From Armatimonadota bacterium (GTDB lineage: Bacteria > Armatimonadota > Hebobacteria > CAIYQO01), in assembly GCA_022708765.1 (NCBI GenBank), contig JAKIYB010000014.1, forward strand, positions 12,428 through 20,282: a stretch of DNA of 7,855 nt, given 5' to 3'. Shown here in pieces: positions 1 to 5,241 of the stretch (positions are counted from its first letter, which is position 1; each line of letters begins with the position of its first letter). A program made the position numbers and the translations under genes. The notes beneath the pieces were generated by a model, which had not been told where the DNA came from, ran no database searches, and saw only the letters and a list, made by a program, of their open reading frames with translations.

Positions 1-346
1 CGGGGTCGCCGCCGAGGTCCACGATCGTGCGTCCACGAGGGTGGACGAGCACGTCGGCGGCTTCCGGCGGCAGCGCGGGGGCGTCATTGTGCGCCAGGGT
101 ACCGTTCGGCGCCACCACCCTCACGCCCCGTGCCGCCAATTCCTCCCGGTGATCGAGCACGCGGAAGTAGGGGGTAACGACATCCAGGTCCACCAGCGTC
201 ACCGGCCCGGCGGCGGTGAGCGCGACGGCCAGCGCCATGGCGCACTCCGTTTTGCCGCTGCCATAGGCGCCGGTGAGGATGACGGCGCCGGGGCTTGGCA
301 CCAGCGCGGTCAGTTCATCGGTGGTGGTCACGGGTATCCCTTTCAT
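1..346 (-). CDS. MinD/CobQ-like P-loop NTPase, N-terminal part (C-terminus beyond window)
   Basis: About 115 residues are visible. The gene starts at the ATG at 346 and runs off the left edge in frame. The N-terminal half of a SIMIBI-class P-loop NTPase is clear. Walker A is GAYGSGKTE (about residues 26-34). It is followed by a VTLVDLDVVTPYFR segment, the second acidic strand typical of MinD/CobQ/ParA relatives, and the last visible residues read TIVDLGGDP, a Walker B-like strand. This combination (G-Y-GSGKTE, DLD-x-V-x-PYFR, D-x-GGD) matches the family annotated as CobQ/CobB/MinD/ParA nucleotide-binding proteins. From memory, these are often found next to 2-oxoacid:ferredoxin oxidoreductase subunits; that context is not visible here. 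The ATG overlaps the dgt stop codon (ATGA) and has no good Shine-Dalgarno, so translation is probably coupled to dgt. The precise function is unknown. It is not a segregation ParA: its P-loop lacks the KGGVGKT signature seen in the parA of this window. Confidence 0.82.
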   Translation of the reverse strand, partial: MKGIPVTTTDELTALVPSPGAVILTGAYGSGKTECAMALAVALTAAGPVTLVDLDVVTPYFRVLDHREELAARGVRVVAPNGTLAHNDAPALPPEAADVLVHPRGRTIVDLGGDP

Positions 347-1398
347 GGCATGGCGCGCAGGCGCTGATATTCCTGCTCGGCGAAGGCGTCGGTCATGCCG
401 GCGACGTGATCGCACACGGCGCGTGCGCGGGCGAGCGCCGGCAGCGCCGGGTCGAGGCCGGGCACGCGCGCGGGGTCCGCCATGCAGGCATGAAAGATCG
501 TGGCGATGACGTCGCGAATCCGCTCGCGGATATGACCGGGCATCGCGCGCGTCAGGTACAGGTGCTCGTACATGAAGTCTTTCAATTCATTCGTCAGTTC
601 GGTCATCGCCGGCGACATGCGGATGGCGTCGAGGCCGGCGCTGGCGCTGATGACATCGCTGACCATGGCGGTGAGGCGCGCCGAGTGGGTGGCGCCCAAC
701 CGCTCGCGCACCGGAACGGGCAGATCGTCCAGCCGCAGCCGGCCGGTGCGCAGCGCGTCGTCAATATCGTGACTGCTGTAAGCGATGCGGTCGCAGAGCG
801 CCACGAGTTGCCCCTCCAGCGTGGCGGCCACCCGTGTCATCGCGCTCGGCAGGTCGGCGGCGCCTTTGCTGTGGCGCAGGATGCCGTCGCGCACCTCCCA
901 GGTGAGGTTCAGCCCGCGTCCGTCGCGTTCCAGGCACTCCACCACGCGCAGGCTTTGCTCGGCGTGGCGAAAACCGGCATCGGGGTCATATTCCCGGTAC
1001 ACGGCGTCCAGCGCCGCTTCGCCGGAGTGGCCGAAGGGGCTGTGGCCGAGGTCATGACCGAGGGCGATGGCTTCGGTGAGATCTTCGTTCAGGCGCAGGG
1101 CGCGGGCGATGGTGCGCGCCACCTGGCTCACCTCCAGCGAATGGGTGAGGCGAGTGCGTTCATGATCGCCGCGCGGCGGCACGAAGACCTGGGTTTTTCC
1201 AGCCAGCCGGCGGAAAGCCTTGCAGTGCAGGATGCGGTCGCGGTCGCGCTGAAACTCGGTGCGGAACGGGCAGGATTCATCCGGAAAGACGCGCCCGCGC
1301 GTGCGGGCGCTGAACGCCGCGCGGGGCGCGAGCGCGCGCGCTTCCCAGCGTTCCGTTATCTGGCGGGGGCATTCATGCGTGGTATTGGTCGTCATCAT
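343..1398 (-). CDS. dgt: dNTP triphosphohydrolase (dGTPase-like HD-domain protein)
   Basis: The product has 351 residues, the usual length of the shorter bacterial dGTPase family. It hydrolyses deoxynucleoside triphosphates (classically dGTP) to the nucleoside plus inorganic tripolyphosphate in the cytoplasm, controlling dNTP pools. The N-terminal signature FRTEFQRDRDRILHCKAFRRL (residues 45-65) and KTQVF (68-72) are diagnostic. The metal-binding HD residues are present: H86 in RLTHSLEVSQ, H115-D116 in GHDLGHSPFGHSGE, and D203 in CDRIAYSSHDIDD. The C-terminal helical part (MYEHLYLTRAMPGHIRERI and after) also fits the family. Two consecutive ATGs compete as the start (1398 and 1395). GGGGAG abuts the first and is better spaced for the second. 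The open frame continues upstream of the ATG, but the promoter at 1429-1457 lies there, so a longer protein is unlikely. The stop overlaps the start of the downstream NTPase gene. Actual substrate preference among dNTPs cannot be read from the sequence. Confidence 0.95.
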   Translation of the reverse strand: MMTTNTTHECPRQITERWEARALAPRAAFSARTRGRVFPDESCPFRTEFQRDRDRILHCKAFRRLAGKTQVFVPPRGDHERTRLTHSLEVSQVARTIARALRLNEDLTEAIALGHDLGHSPFGHSGEAALDAVYREYDPDAGFRHAEQSLRVVECLERDGRGLNLTWEVRDGILRHSKGAADLPSAMTRVAATLEGQLVALCDRIAYSSHDIDDALRTGRLRLDDLPVPVRERLGATHSARLTAMVSDVISASAGLDAIRMSPAMTELTNELKDFMYEHLYLTRAMPGHIRERIRDVIATIFHACMADPARVPGLDPALPALARARAVCDHVAGMTDAFAEQEYQRLRAMP

Positions 1399-1428
1399 CT
1401 CCCCGGCGCGCACGCCGGCGCGCTCCTC

Positions 1429-1457
1429 ATTGTACCCGGCGGGCGGCGCCGGGACAA
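1429..1457 (-). promoter_or_regulatory. Probable sigma70-type promoter of dgt
   Basis: Reading the minus strand, TTGTCC (1457-1452) and TACAAT (1434-1429) are separated by exactly 17 nt. The -10 matches consensus at 5 of 6 positions and the -35 at 4 of 6. The predicted transcription start is near 1422, giving a leader of about 24 nt before the dgt ATG. The leader contains GCGCGCCGG twice as a direct repeat 3 nt apart. The dgt-NTPase unit would therefore be transcribed separately from the upstream secreted-protein genes, whose likely terminator lies just upstream. Confidence 0.6.
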
Positions 1458-1476
1458 GGGCGGGTGACGAGACGGA

Positions 1477-1505
1477 CGGGCGCCGGCGGATATCGCCGGC
1501 GCCCG
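1477..1505 (-). terminator. GC-rich hairpin ending the secreted-protein unit
   Basis: This is a perfect 12-bp inverted repeat (CGGGCGCCGGCG and its complement at 1477-1488 and 1494-1505) around a 5-nt loop. It begins 11 nt after the stop codon of the upstream minus-strand gene. The following bases on that strand (TCCGTCTCGTC) are only moderately T-rich, so there is no classical U-tract. It is most likely a transcription terminator or a 3'-end stabilising hairpin for the two-gene secreted-protein unit. It also insulates the dgt promoter just downstream. Confidence 0.6.
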
Positions 1506-1516
1506 GTTGGGCAAGA

Positions 1517-2314
1517 TCAGTATTCGATCGGTCGCCGTTCTTCGCGGGTATTCGTCTCGGCGTAGCGATAAATGATGCCGGCGAAGGGCGTATCCGTGGT
1601 GTTCGGGCCGAAGGCGCGGGTGGTGCCGACCTGCATCCAGAAGTGGTCGGAGAGGCGGCGACGCAGCGCGGCGGAAACAGTGGCCTGGCGCAGGATGACG
1701 CCGCCGACTTTCTGCTCCGGCAGATAATCCAGCACCAGCGCATTGCTATTGACGTTCAGGTAACTGAGGCCGATGAACGGCTTGGTGAAGTCCGCGTCCA
1801 CCGCCCCCGAATAGGAAGTATACATGAGGCCGCCATGCACGCGCACGGTGAAGCCGCTCTCGATGTTGTCGCCGCGCGCCAGCAGCACTTTGGACGCCAC
1901 CAGATAGCCCTCCACCGCGTTTAACCGCGCGGCGGTTTTCTGGCGGAAGGCGCGGAGGCCGGCGGCGACGCCGGGCAGCTTGCCGTAGATATCTTCATCA
2001 ATCAGCAGAATCTTCGCGCTGGCGCCTTCCACGTTTACCCCGATGGCGTTGTTGCGCACGTTGCCGATGAGCGCGCCGAATTCCGATCCTTCCGATAATC
2101 CGTAACACAGGCGAATCGGAATGGAAAGGGTGTTGCCGGCGGGTGTCTTCACCGGGAGGTAATCGGCGCCCAGCGCGAAGGTCGCTTCGCGCTGCACATC
2201 GGCGGTCGGGATTTGCACAAGGCCGGTGTCGCCGAACATCGTCGGATACGCCAGCACGGGCAGCGTGGCCGCCAGCATGACCAGTAGGACGAGCAGCCGC
2301 ATACGGTTCATCAT
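1517..2314 (-). CDS. Secreted protein, putative outer-membrane beta-strand protein (paralogue of neighbour)
   Basis: The product has 265 residues and I do not recognise a characterised function. A clear Sec signal peptide is visible: basic start (MMNRMR), hydrophobic core LLVLLVMLAATL, then PVLA with likely cleavage after residue 22. The mature protein begins YPTMFGDTGLVQIPTADV, a Gly-Leu-(Val/Ile)-x-x-Pro-x-Ala motif reminiscent of the N-terminus of YjbH-like and related outer-membrane beta-barrel proteins. Much of the rest alternates hydrophobic and polar residues, as in beta-strands. The aromatic strand FAGIIYRY lies near the C-terminus and is followed by a short charged tail ending RRPIEY. 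The start is the ATG at 2314, because AAGGAG sits 6 nt upstream; a second ATG follows at once, and the open frame reaches a GTG at 2329 that would put the SD inside the gene. The upstream gene (2417-3082) encodes a recognisable paralogue. An outer-membrane or periplasmic location is inference. Confidence 0.8.
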   Translation of the reverse strand: MMNRMRLLVLLVMLAATLPVLAYPTMFGDTGLVQIPTADVQREATFALGADYLPVKTPAGNTLSIPIRLCYGLSEGSEFGALIGNVRNNAIGVNVEGASAKILLIDEDIYGKLPGVAAGLRAFRQKTAARLNAVEGYLVASKVLLARGDNIESGFTVRVHGGLMYTSYSGAVDADFTKPFIGLSYLNVNSNALVLDYLPEQKVGGVILRQATVSAALRRRLSDHFWMQVGTTRAFGPNTTDTPFAGIIYRYAETNTREERRPIEY

Positions 2315-2383
2315 CAGTGGCTCCTTCACGATAGAGACTGCGCCAGCGCGGCGCGTGCTACACCATTTCTTATTCGTGCTTCA

Positions 2384-2404
2384 CGCGCGGATGCCTTCCG
2401 CGCG
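2384..2404 (-). other. Short hairpin between the two secreted-protein genes
   Basis: This is a perfect 8-bp GC-rich inverted repeat (CGCGCGGA / TCCGCGCG) with a 5-nt loop, in the 102-nt gap between the paralogue genes. It starts 12 nt after the first gene's stop codon. No T-tract follows on the minus strand, so it is not a convincing terminator. It could stabilise or process the mRNA between cistrons, or partly terminate it. No clear promoter for the second gene is visible in this gap. Confidence 0.35.
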
Positions 2405-2416
2405 GCGGAAAAACTT

Positions 2417-3082
2417 TCAACCACCGAACGCGAGGCTCATACCCGCGAAGAGGTAGTGCTCCGTCGTACCGAGCAGCGCCACGGCATTGGTGACGCCCAC
2501 CACGGTGGTGACCAGCCCTTCCTCGCGCGCGATGCGCAGCGAGGTGATGGCCTTCGGCTCCAGCCGCGAGCTTTTCGCCTGCGCCTCGCCCATCACCCGC
2601 ATACCGCTGGGCAGGATGAGGACGGCGCCGACGTAGGGCCGCACGGCGTCCGCCGAACCGGCGACGGTGCGCACATCCGTCCAGGTGAGGCCGCCGGTGA
2701 CGCTGATTGGGCCAGGCCGGGTGACCGCCAGGTACAAGCAGCGCTGGGTGACGACATCAGCATCGAGATAAAGAGCGCCCATCGCGCCTTCGGCGTCCAG
2801 CAGCGCCACCGGGAAGGTGAATTTTCCATTTATGCCCAGCATGTCTTCGTCGTCAATGCCGTAGAGCACGCCCACTTCACCGGCCGGGAGGCCGACAATG
2901 CCGCGCAGCAGGATGCCGCGGTCGCCGGGATTCTCCGCCACGTCACCGGCAAGGCGAAGACCGGCGTCGGCTGCCAGCGCGTCGGGCAGCACCACCAGGC
3001 CGGTGGGGCCGGTGAGCGTGGGGAGGGCGCGCGCGCCGAGCGCGGCGAGGAGGATGAGCAGCAGGGGGACGATGCGGGTCAT
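2417..3082 (-). CDS. Secreted protein, putative outer-membrane beta-strand protein (first of paralogue pair)
   Basis: The product has 221 residues and its function is unknown. The signal peptide is MTRIVPLLLILLAALGARA, with likely cleavage after A19. The mature protein begins LPTLTGPTGLVVLPDALA, the same pattern as the downstream protein (x-PT-x-x-G-x-TGLV-x-x-P-x-A). The C-terminal stretches also correspond: VGVTNA ... YLFAGMSLAF here and VGTTRA ... FAGIIYRY there. Central segments such as GLPAGEVGVLYG and ISVTGGLTWTD also have counterparts. The last strand ends SLAFGG, close to the aromatic C-terminal signal of outer-membrane barrels. The start is the ATG at 3082, chosen because AGGAG lies 7 nt upstream and a signal peptide follows directly. 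The same frame stays open far upstream, but that part has no homology-like features and contains the promoter. A near-consensus promoter at 3176-3204 drives it, and the downstream paralogue is probably co-transcribed. Confidence 0.8.
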   Translation of the reverse strand: MTRIVPLLLILLAALGARALPTLTGPTGLVVLPDALAADAGLRLAGDVAENPGDRGILLRGIVGLPAGEVGVLYGIDDEDMLGINGKFTFPVALLDAEGAMGALYLDADVVTQRCLYLAVTRPGPISVTGGLTWTDVRTVAGSADAVRPYVGAVLILPSGMRVMGEAQAKSSRLEPKAITSLRIAREEGLVTTVVGVTNAVALLGTTEHYLFAGMSLAFGG

Positions 3083-3137
3083 GGCGACACTCCTGTGATG
3101 GGCATGATTGATGCGGTCTCCGGACGCGGCACGCGAC

Positions 3138-3156
3138 CTGTCGCGATGCGCGACAG
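3138..3156 (-). promoter_or_regulatory. Inverted repeat in the leader of the secreted-protein unit
   Basis: This is a perfect 8-bp inverted repeat, CTGTCGCG-ATG-CGCGACAG, with a 3-nt loop. It lies about 13-30 nt downstream of the predicted transcription start and well upstream of the Shine-Dalgarno. It could be an operator dyad for a repressor bound just past the promoter, or an mRNA 5' hairpin. The sequence does not decide between these. Confidence 0.45.
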
Positions 3157-3175
3157 CGCTGGCGCCACCGCCGCG

Positions 3176-3204
3176 AGTATATAAAGGCTGTCCCGGCCTG
3201 TCAA
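3176..3204 (-). promoter_or_regulatory. Near-consensus sigma70 promoter for the secreted paralogue genes
   Basis: Reading the minus strand, a perfect -35 TTGACA (3204-3199) is followed after exactly 17 nt by TATACT (3181-3176, 5 of 6 consensus). Transcription should start near 3169 and give a leader of about 85 nt before the ATG at 3082. Such a match is striking in GC-rich DNA and implies strong basal transcription unless repressed. It lies in the 165-nt divergent gap shared with the ZIP transporter gene. Confidence 0.8.
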
Positions 3205-3247
3205 GGGGCGGGAAATAGAGAAAACGCGAACATAAGTTTACAATAAC

Positions 3248-3994
3248 ATGCCGATCCTTGCTTACATCCTGCTGTTCTGCCTGCTGGCGAGCGTGGGTGC
3301 CATCCTGCTCATCGCCAGTTTCCTGCTGCTGCCGTCGCGGACGCGGGAGGCGGTGACGGGCGTGCTGGTGCTCTACGCTATCGGCACACTGCTCGGGGTG
3401 GCGTTCCTCGATCTGCTGCCGTCCGCGCTGGCCGCAGCGCCGGCGGACGGCATCTTCGCCGCCGCGCTGGGCGGCGTGACGGCTTTTATCGTGCTGGAGG
3501 AGGCGGTAGCCTGGCACCGCTGCCACCAGGGTGGATGCGTTGAGGCGCGGGCGACCGGCCCCCTCATCCTCATCGGCGATGCCCTGCATAACTTCGTGGA
3601 TGGGGTGGTAATCACCGCCGCGTTTCTCGTCGCCGTTCCAGCGGGCATCACCGCGTCGGTGGCGATCATCCTGCATGAGGTATTTCACGAAGCGGGCGAT
3701 ATGGGGGTGTTGCTAACGTCCGGGTATCCGCCACGCCAGGCGGTGCTGCTGAATATCCTCTCCAGCCTTCCCACCTTTGCCGGAGCGCTCCTCGCCTACG
3801 GCAGCCTGCGCCTCCTGAGCCCCCTTCTCCCTTATGTGCTGGCGATCGCCGCCGGCGGCTTCCTGTATATTGCCCTCGCGCAGCTTCTCCCCCGGCTGCC
3901 CCGGCATCCAGCCCCGGGCCTGGCGCTCTGGCAGATCGGCTGGCTGCTGCTGGGTATCGGCACGGTCGCGCTGCTGGAACGGCTGCTCGCGTGA
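3248..3994 (+). CDS. ZIP-family divalent metal transporter
   Basis: This 248-residue inner-membrane protein has about eight hydrophobic segments (roughly 3-28, 38-57, 66-88, 104-129, 134-156, 165-187, 194-213 and 225-243), as in the ZIP (ZRT/IRT-like) family. That family brings zinc, iron or manganese into the cytoplasm. The binuclear metal-site motifs are visible: HNFVDG (H114, N115, D118) in TM4 and HEVFHEAGD (H143, E144, H147, E148, D151) in TM5. AGGFLYIALAQLLP in TM7 is also typical. The loop between TM3 and TM4 is short and carries possible metal ligands HRCHQGGC (90-97). F146 stands where a proline is usual in the family's HE-x-P-H/Q-E motif. The start gives a natural N-terminal TM helix, but no Shine-Dalgarno is visible in front of it. 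It is divergent from the secreted-protein unit and tail-to-tail with the oxidoreductase gene, 3 nt apart. Metal specificity cannot be read from the sequence. Confidence 0.93.
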   Translation: MPILAYILLFCLLASVGAILLIASFLLLPSRTREAVTGVLVLYAIGTLLGVAFLDLLPSALAAAPADGIFAAALGGVTAFIVLEEAVAWHRCHQGGCVEARATGPLILIGDALHNFVDGVVITAAFLVAVPAGITASVAIILHEVFHEAGDMGVLLTSGYPPRQAVLLNILSSLPTFAGALLAYGSLRLLSPLLPYVLAIAAGGFLYIALAQLLPRLPRHPAPGLALWQIGWLLLGIGTVALLERLLA

Positions 3995-3997
3995 GGA

Positions 3998-5101
3998 TCA
4001 GGAGGCGGCAGCGTCCGCGCGCGCCAGTTCCCGCGCCCGCAGCGCCAGCGCCAGCGCCGCTCGCCCGTCCGTGCCGGTGACGCGGGGATGGTAGCCAGGC
4101 TGCCGCGTCCAGGTGATGAAATCGGCCAGCGCGGCGCGTACCGCCTGTCCGTAGGCGAGGGATTTTTCCGCGGTGAACACCTGCGCGCGCGCCAGCGTGG
4201 TGGCCGCCACCGCCTCGCCATCCGCCCGCCAGGGACCACCCCCCAGTTCCTGGGTGGTGATGCCGGCCTCCGGCAACAGCGCGGTGAGGCGCGCGAGCGC
4301 TTCGGGATTCACTAATCCTTCCAGCTCCAGGCGCTCGGGAATCCACCCATCGAGGCGAAAACGCCCGCGCGCGCAGTCGAGCACGGCGCGGGTGGATTCC
4401 AGTGGCGCCGGCATGTCGAAGGCATGATAGAACGATCCCAGCACGCGCGCGCCGTACTGCACCACGATCTGCCATTTGTCCTCCACGCCATTGGGGCGGC
4501 AGGTGCGGCCCGCCCAGCGAAGCCGTCCGTCTCCGAGGATAGAAGAAAACAGATCGAAGAAATGCACGCCGTGCTCGACGGGGATGGCGCCGCTGCGCGC
4601 GGGGTCCCAGAACCAGTGGTCGGGAGACAGATCGGCGGCGTGATTTTCAAAGAGCAGTCGTTGCGGCGCGCCGAAGAGTTCTTCGCGCACCAGCACGCGC
4701 AGCAGATCGTATAGCGGACTGTAGCGCATGATGAAGTTGACGCCCACCCGCACTCCGCGCCGATCGGCGGCCGTCAGCATCGCGTCGGCGGCGGCGAGCG
4801 TGATGGCCAGCGGCTTTTCGCACCAGACGTGCTTGCCCGCGGCGATGGCCGCCAGCGCGGGGGCGGCGCGCAGATCGGGCGGAGTGGCGAGGTGGACGAT
4901 ATCCACCTCCGGATGCGTCACCAGCGCGCGCCAGTCGGTGAAGGCGTGCGGAATGTCATACTGGCGCGCGAGGGCGGCGTATTTCTCCGTGCGCGTGCCG
5001 GCAATGGCCGTCACCCGCACACCGAGCATGCGCTGGTATTGTTCAAGGCAAAACCGCCCGAAGCCGCCGACGCCGAGAATCCCCAACCGCACCTCTGCCA
5101 T
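3998..5101 (-). CDS. Gfo/Idh/MocA-family NAD(P)-dependent oxidoreductase
   Basis: This 367-residue cytoplasmic protein has the usual family length. The N-terminal Rossmann fold is shown by RLGILGVGGFGRF (G10, G12, G15) and the strand DIVHLATPPDLR (67-78). The hallmark CEKPLA (residues 94-99) carries the conserved Lys96 used in nicotinamide and substrate binding. The C-terminal alpha/beta domain contains GVNFIMRYSP and DPARSGAIPVEHGVHFFDL, with H180 and D183 at the expected active-site position. The family oxidises or reduces sugars, inositols and related polyols; the substrate here cannot be told. The ATG at 5101 is well supported by GGAGG with a 7-nt spacing. It stands alone as a transcription unit: the parB terminator lies upstream and the ZIP gene converges downstream with only 3 nt between stop codons. 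A palindrome overlapping the region just upstream of the SD may be regulatory. Confidence 0.92.
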   Translation of the reverse strand: MAEVRLGILGVGGFGRFCLEQYQRMLGVRVTAIAGTRTEKYAALARQYDIPHAFTDWRALVTHPEVDIVHLATPPDLRAAPALAAIAAGKHVWCEKPLAITLAAADAMLTAADRRGVRVGVNFIMRYSPLYDLLRVLVREELFGAPQRLLFENHAADLSPDHWFWDPARSGAIPVEHGVHFFDLFSSILGDGRLRWAGRTCRPNGVEDKWQIVVQYGARVLGSFYHAFDMPAPLESTRAVLDCARGRFRLDGWIPERLELEGLVNPEALARLTALLPEAGITTQELGGGPWRADGEAVAATTLARAQVFTAEKSLAYGQAVRAALADFITWTRQPGYHPRVTGTDGRAALALALRARELARADAAAS

Positions 5102-5112
5102 ACCCACTCCTC

Positions 5113-5127
5113 CGCTTATTGTAAGCG
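5113..5127. promoter_or_regulatory. Small palindrome upstream of the oxidoreductase start
   Basis: CGCTTA-TTG-TAAGCG is a perfect 6-bp inverted repeat with a 3-nt centre, directly next to the Shine-Dalgarno of the oxidoreductase gene. On the gene's strand it contains TACAAT, a good -10-like hexamer, but no convincing -35 lies 16-18 nt upstream and the implied start would fall in the SD. It could be a repressor operator or an mRNA hairpin; the evidence is only the symmetry and position. Confidence 0.35.
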
Positions 5128-5180
5128 TCGTGACGGGTGTCGTGTGGACGGTTGATGCGCCAATACCGTGCTGAGTGGAT

Positions 5181-5222
5181 AAAAACGCGCCGCGCGGACC
5201 AGGGGATGGTCCGCGCGGCGCG
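5181..5222 (-). terminator. Intrinsic terminator of the mnmG-rsmG-parA-parB operon
   Basis: A perfect 15-bp inverted repeat (arms 5186-5200 and 5208-5222) encloses a 7-nt loop. On the minus strand it is followed directly by TTTTTATCC (A-run at 5181-5185). It lies 19 nt after the parB stop codon, with a parS site in between. This is a canonical rho-independent terminator for leftward transcription and separates the operon from the oxidoreductase gene. Confidence 0.93.
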
Positions 5223-5225
5223 GGC

Positions 5226-5241
5226 TGTTTCACGTGAAACA
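5226..5241. promoter_or_regulatory. parS centromere site, copy 1 (parB 3' side)
   Basis: TGTTTCACGTGAAACA is a perfect 16-bp palindrome that matches the broadly conserved bacterial parS consensus bound by ParB/Spo0J. It begins at the base immediately after the parB stop codon and ends 3 nt before the terminator stem. ParB would nucleate here, load with CTP and spread as a sliding clamp, marking the origin region for ParA and SMC. The identical sequence at 7648-7663 confirms that it is functional rather than a chance match. Confidence 0.97.

Noticed and set aside
295..1467. Long plus-strand open frame (390 codons) opposite dgt
   Set aside because: It is the antisense of a confidently identified dgt gene, has a composition rich in Arg/His/Gly/Ala with no motif, and is expected by chance in GC-rich DNA.
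1399..1743. Upstream extension of the dgt frame into the neighbouring gene
   Set aside because: The extension overlaps the preceding gene, its terminator hairpin and the dgt promoter, and adds no dGTPase-like sequence; the ATG pair at 1398/1395 has an adjacent SD.
2384..2404. Hairpin between the secreted-protein genes as a true terminator
   Set aside because: The stem is only 8 bp and no T-tract follows on the transcribed strand, so it is listed only as a hairpin.
2456..3184. Plus-strand open frame opposite the first secreted-protein gene
   Set aside because: The translation lacks recognisable motifs and has shadow-like His/Arg/Gly-rich composition; the minus strand has a signal peptide, SD and promoter.
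3083..3688. Upstream extension of the first secreted-protein frame
   Set aside because: It runs antisense to the ZIP gene, passes through the promoter, and would bury the clear signal peptide inside the protein.
3666..4475. Minus-strand frame of 269 codons across the ZIP/oxidoreductase junction
   Set aside because: It overlaps two confident genes, has Arg/Gly/Ala-biased low-complexity content and no motif.
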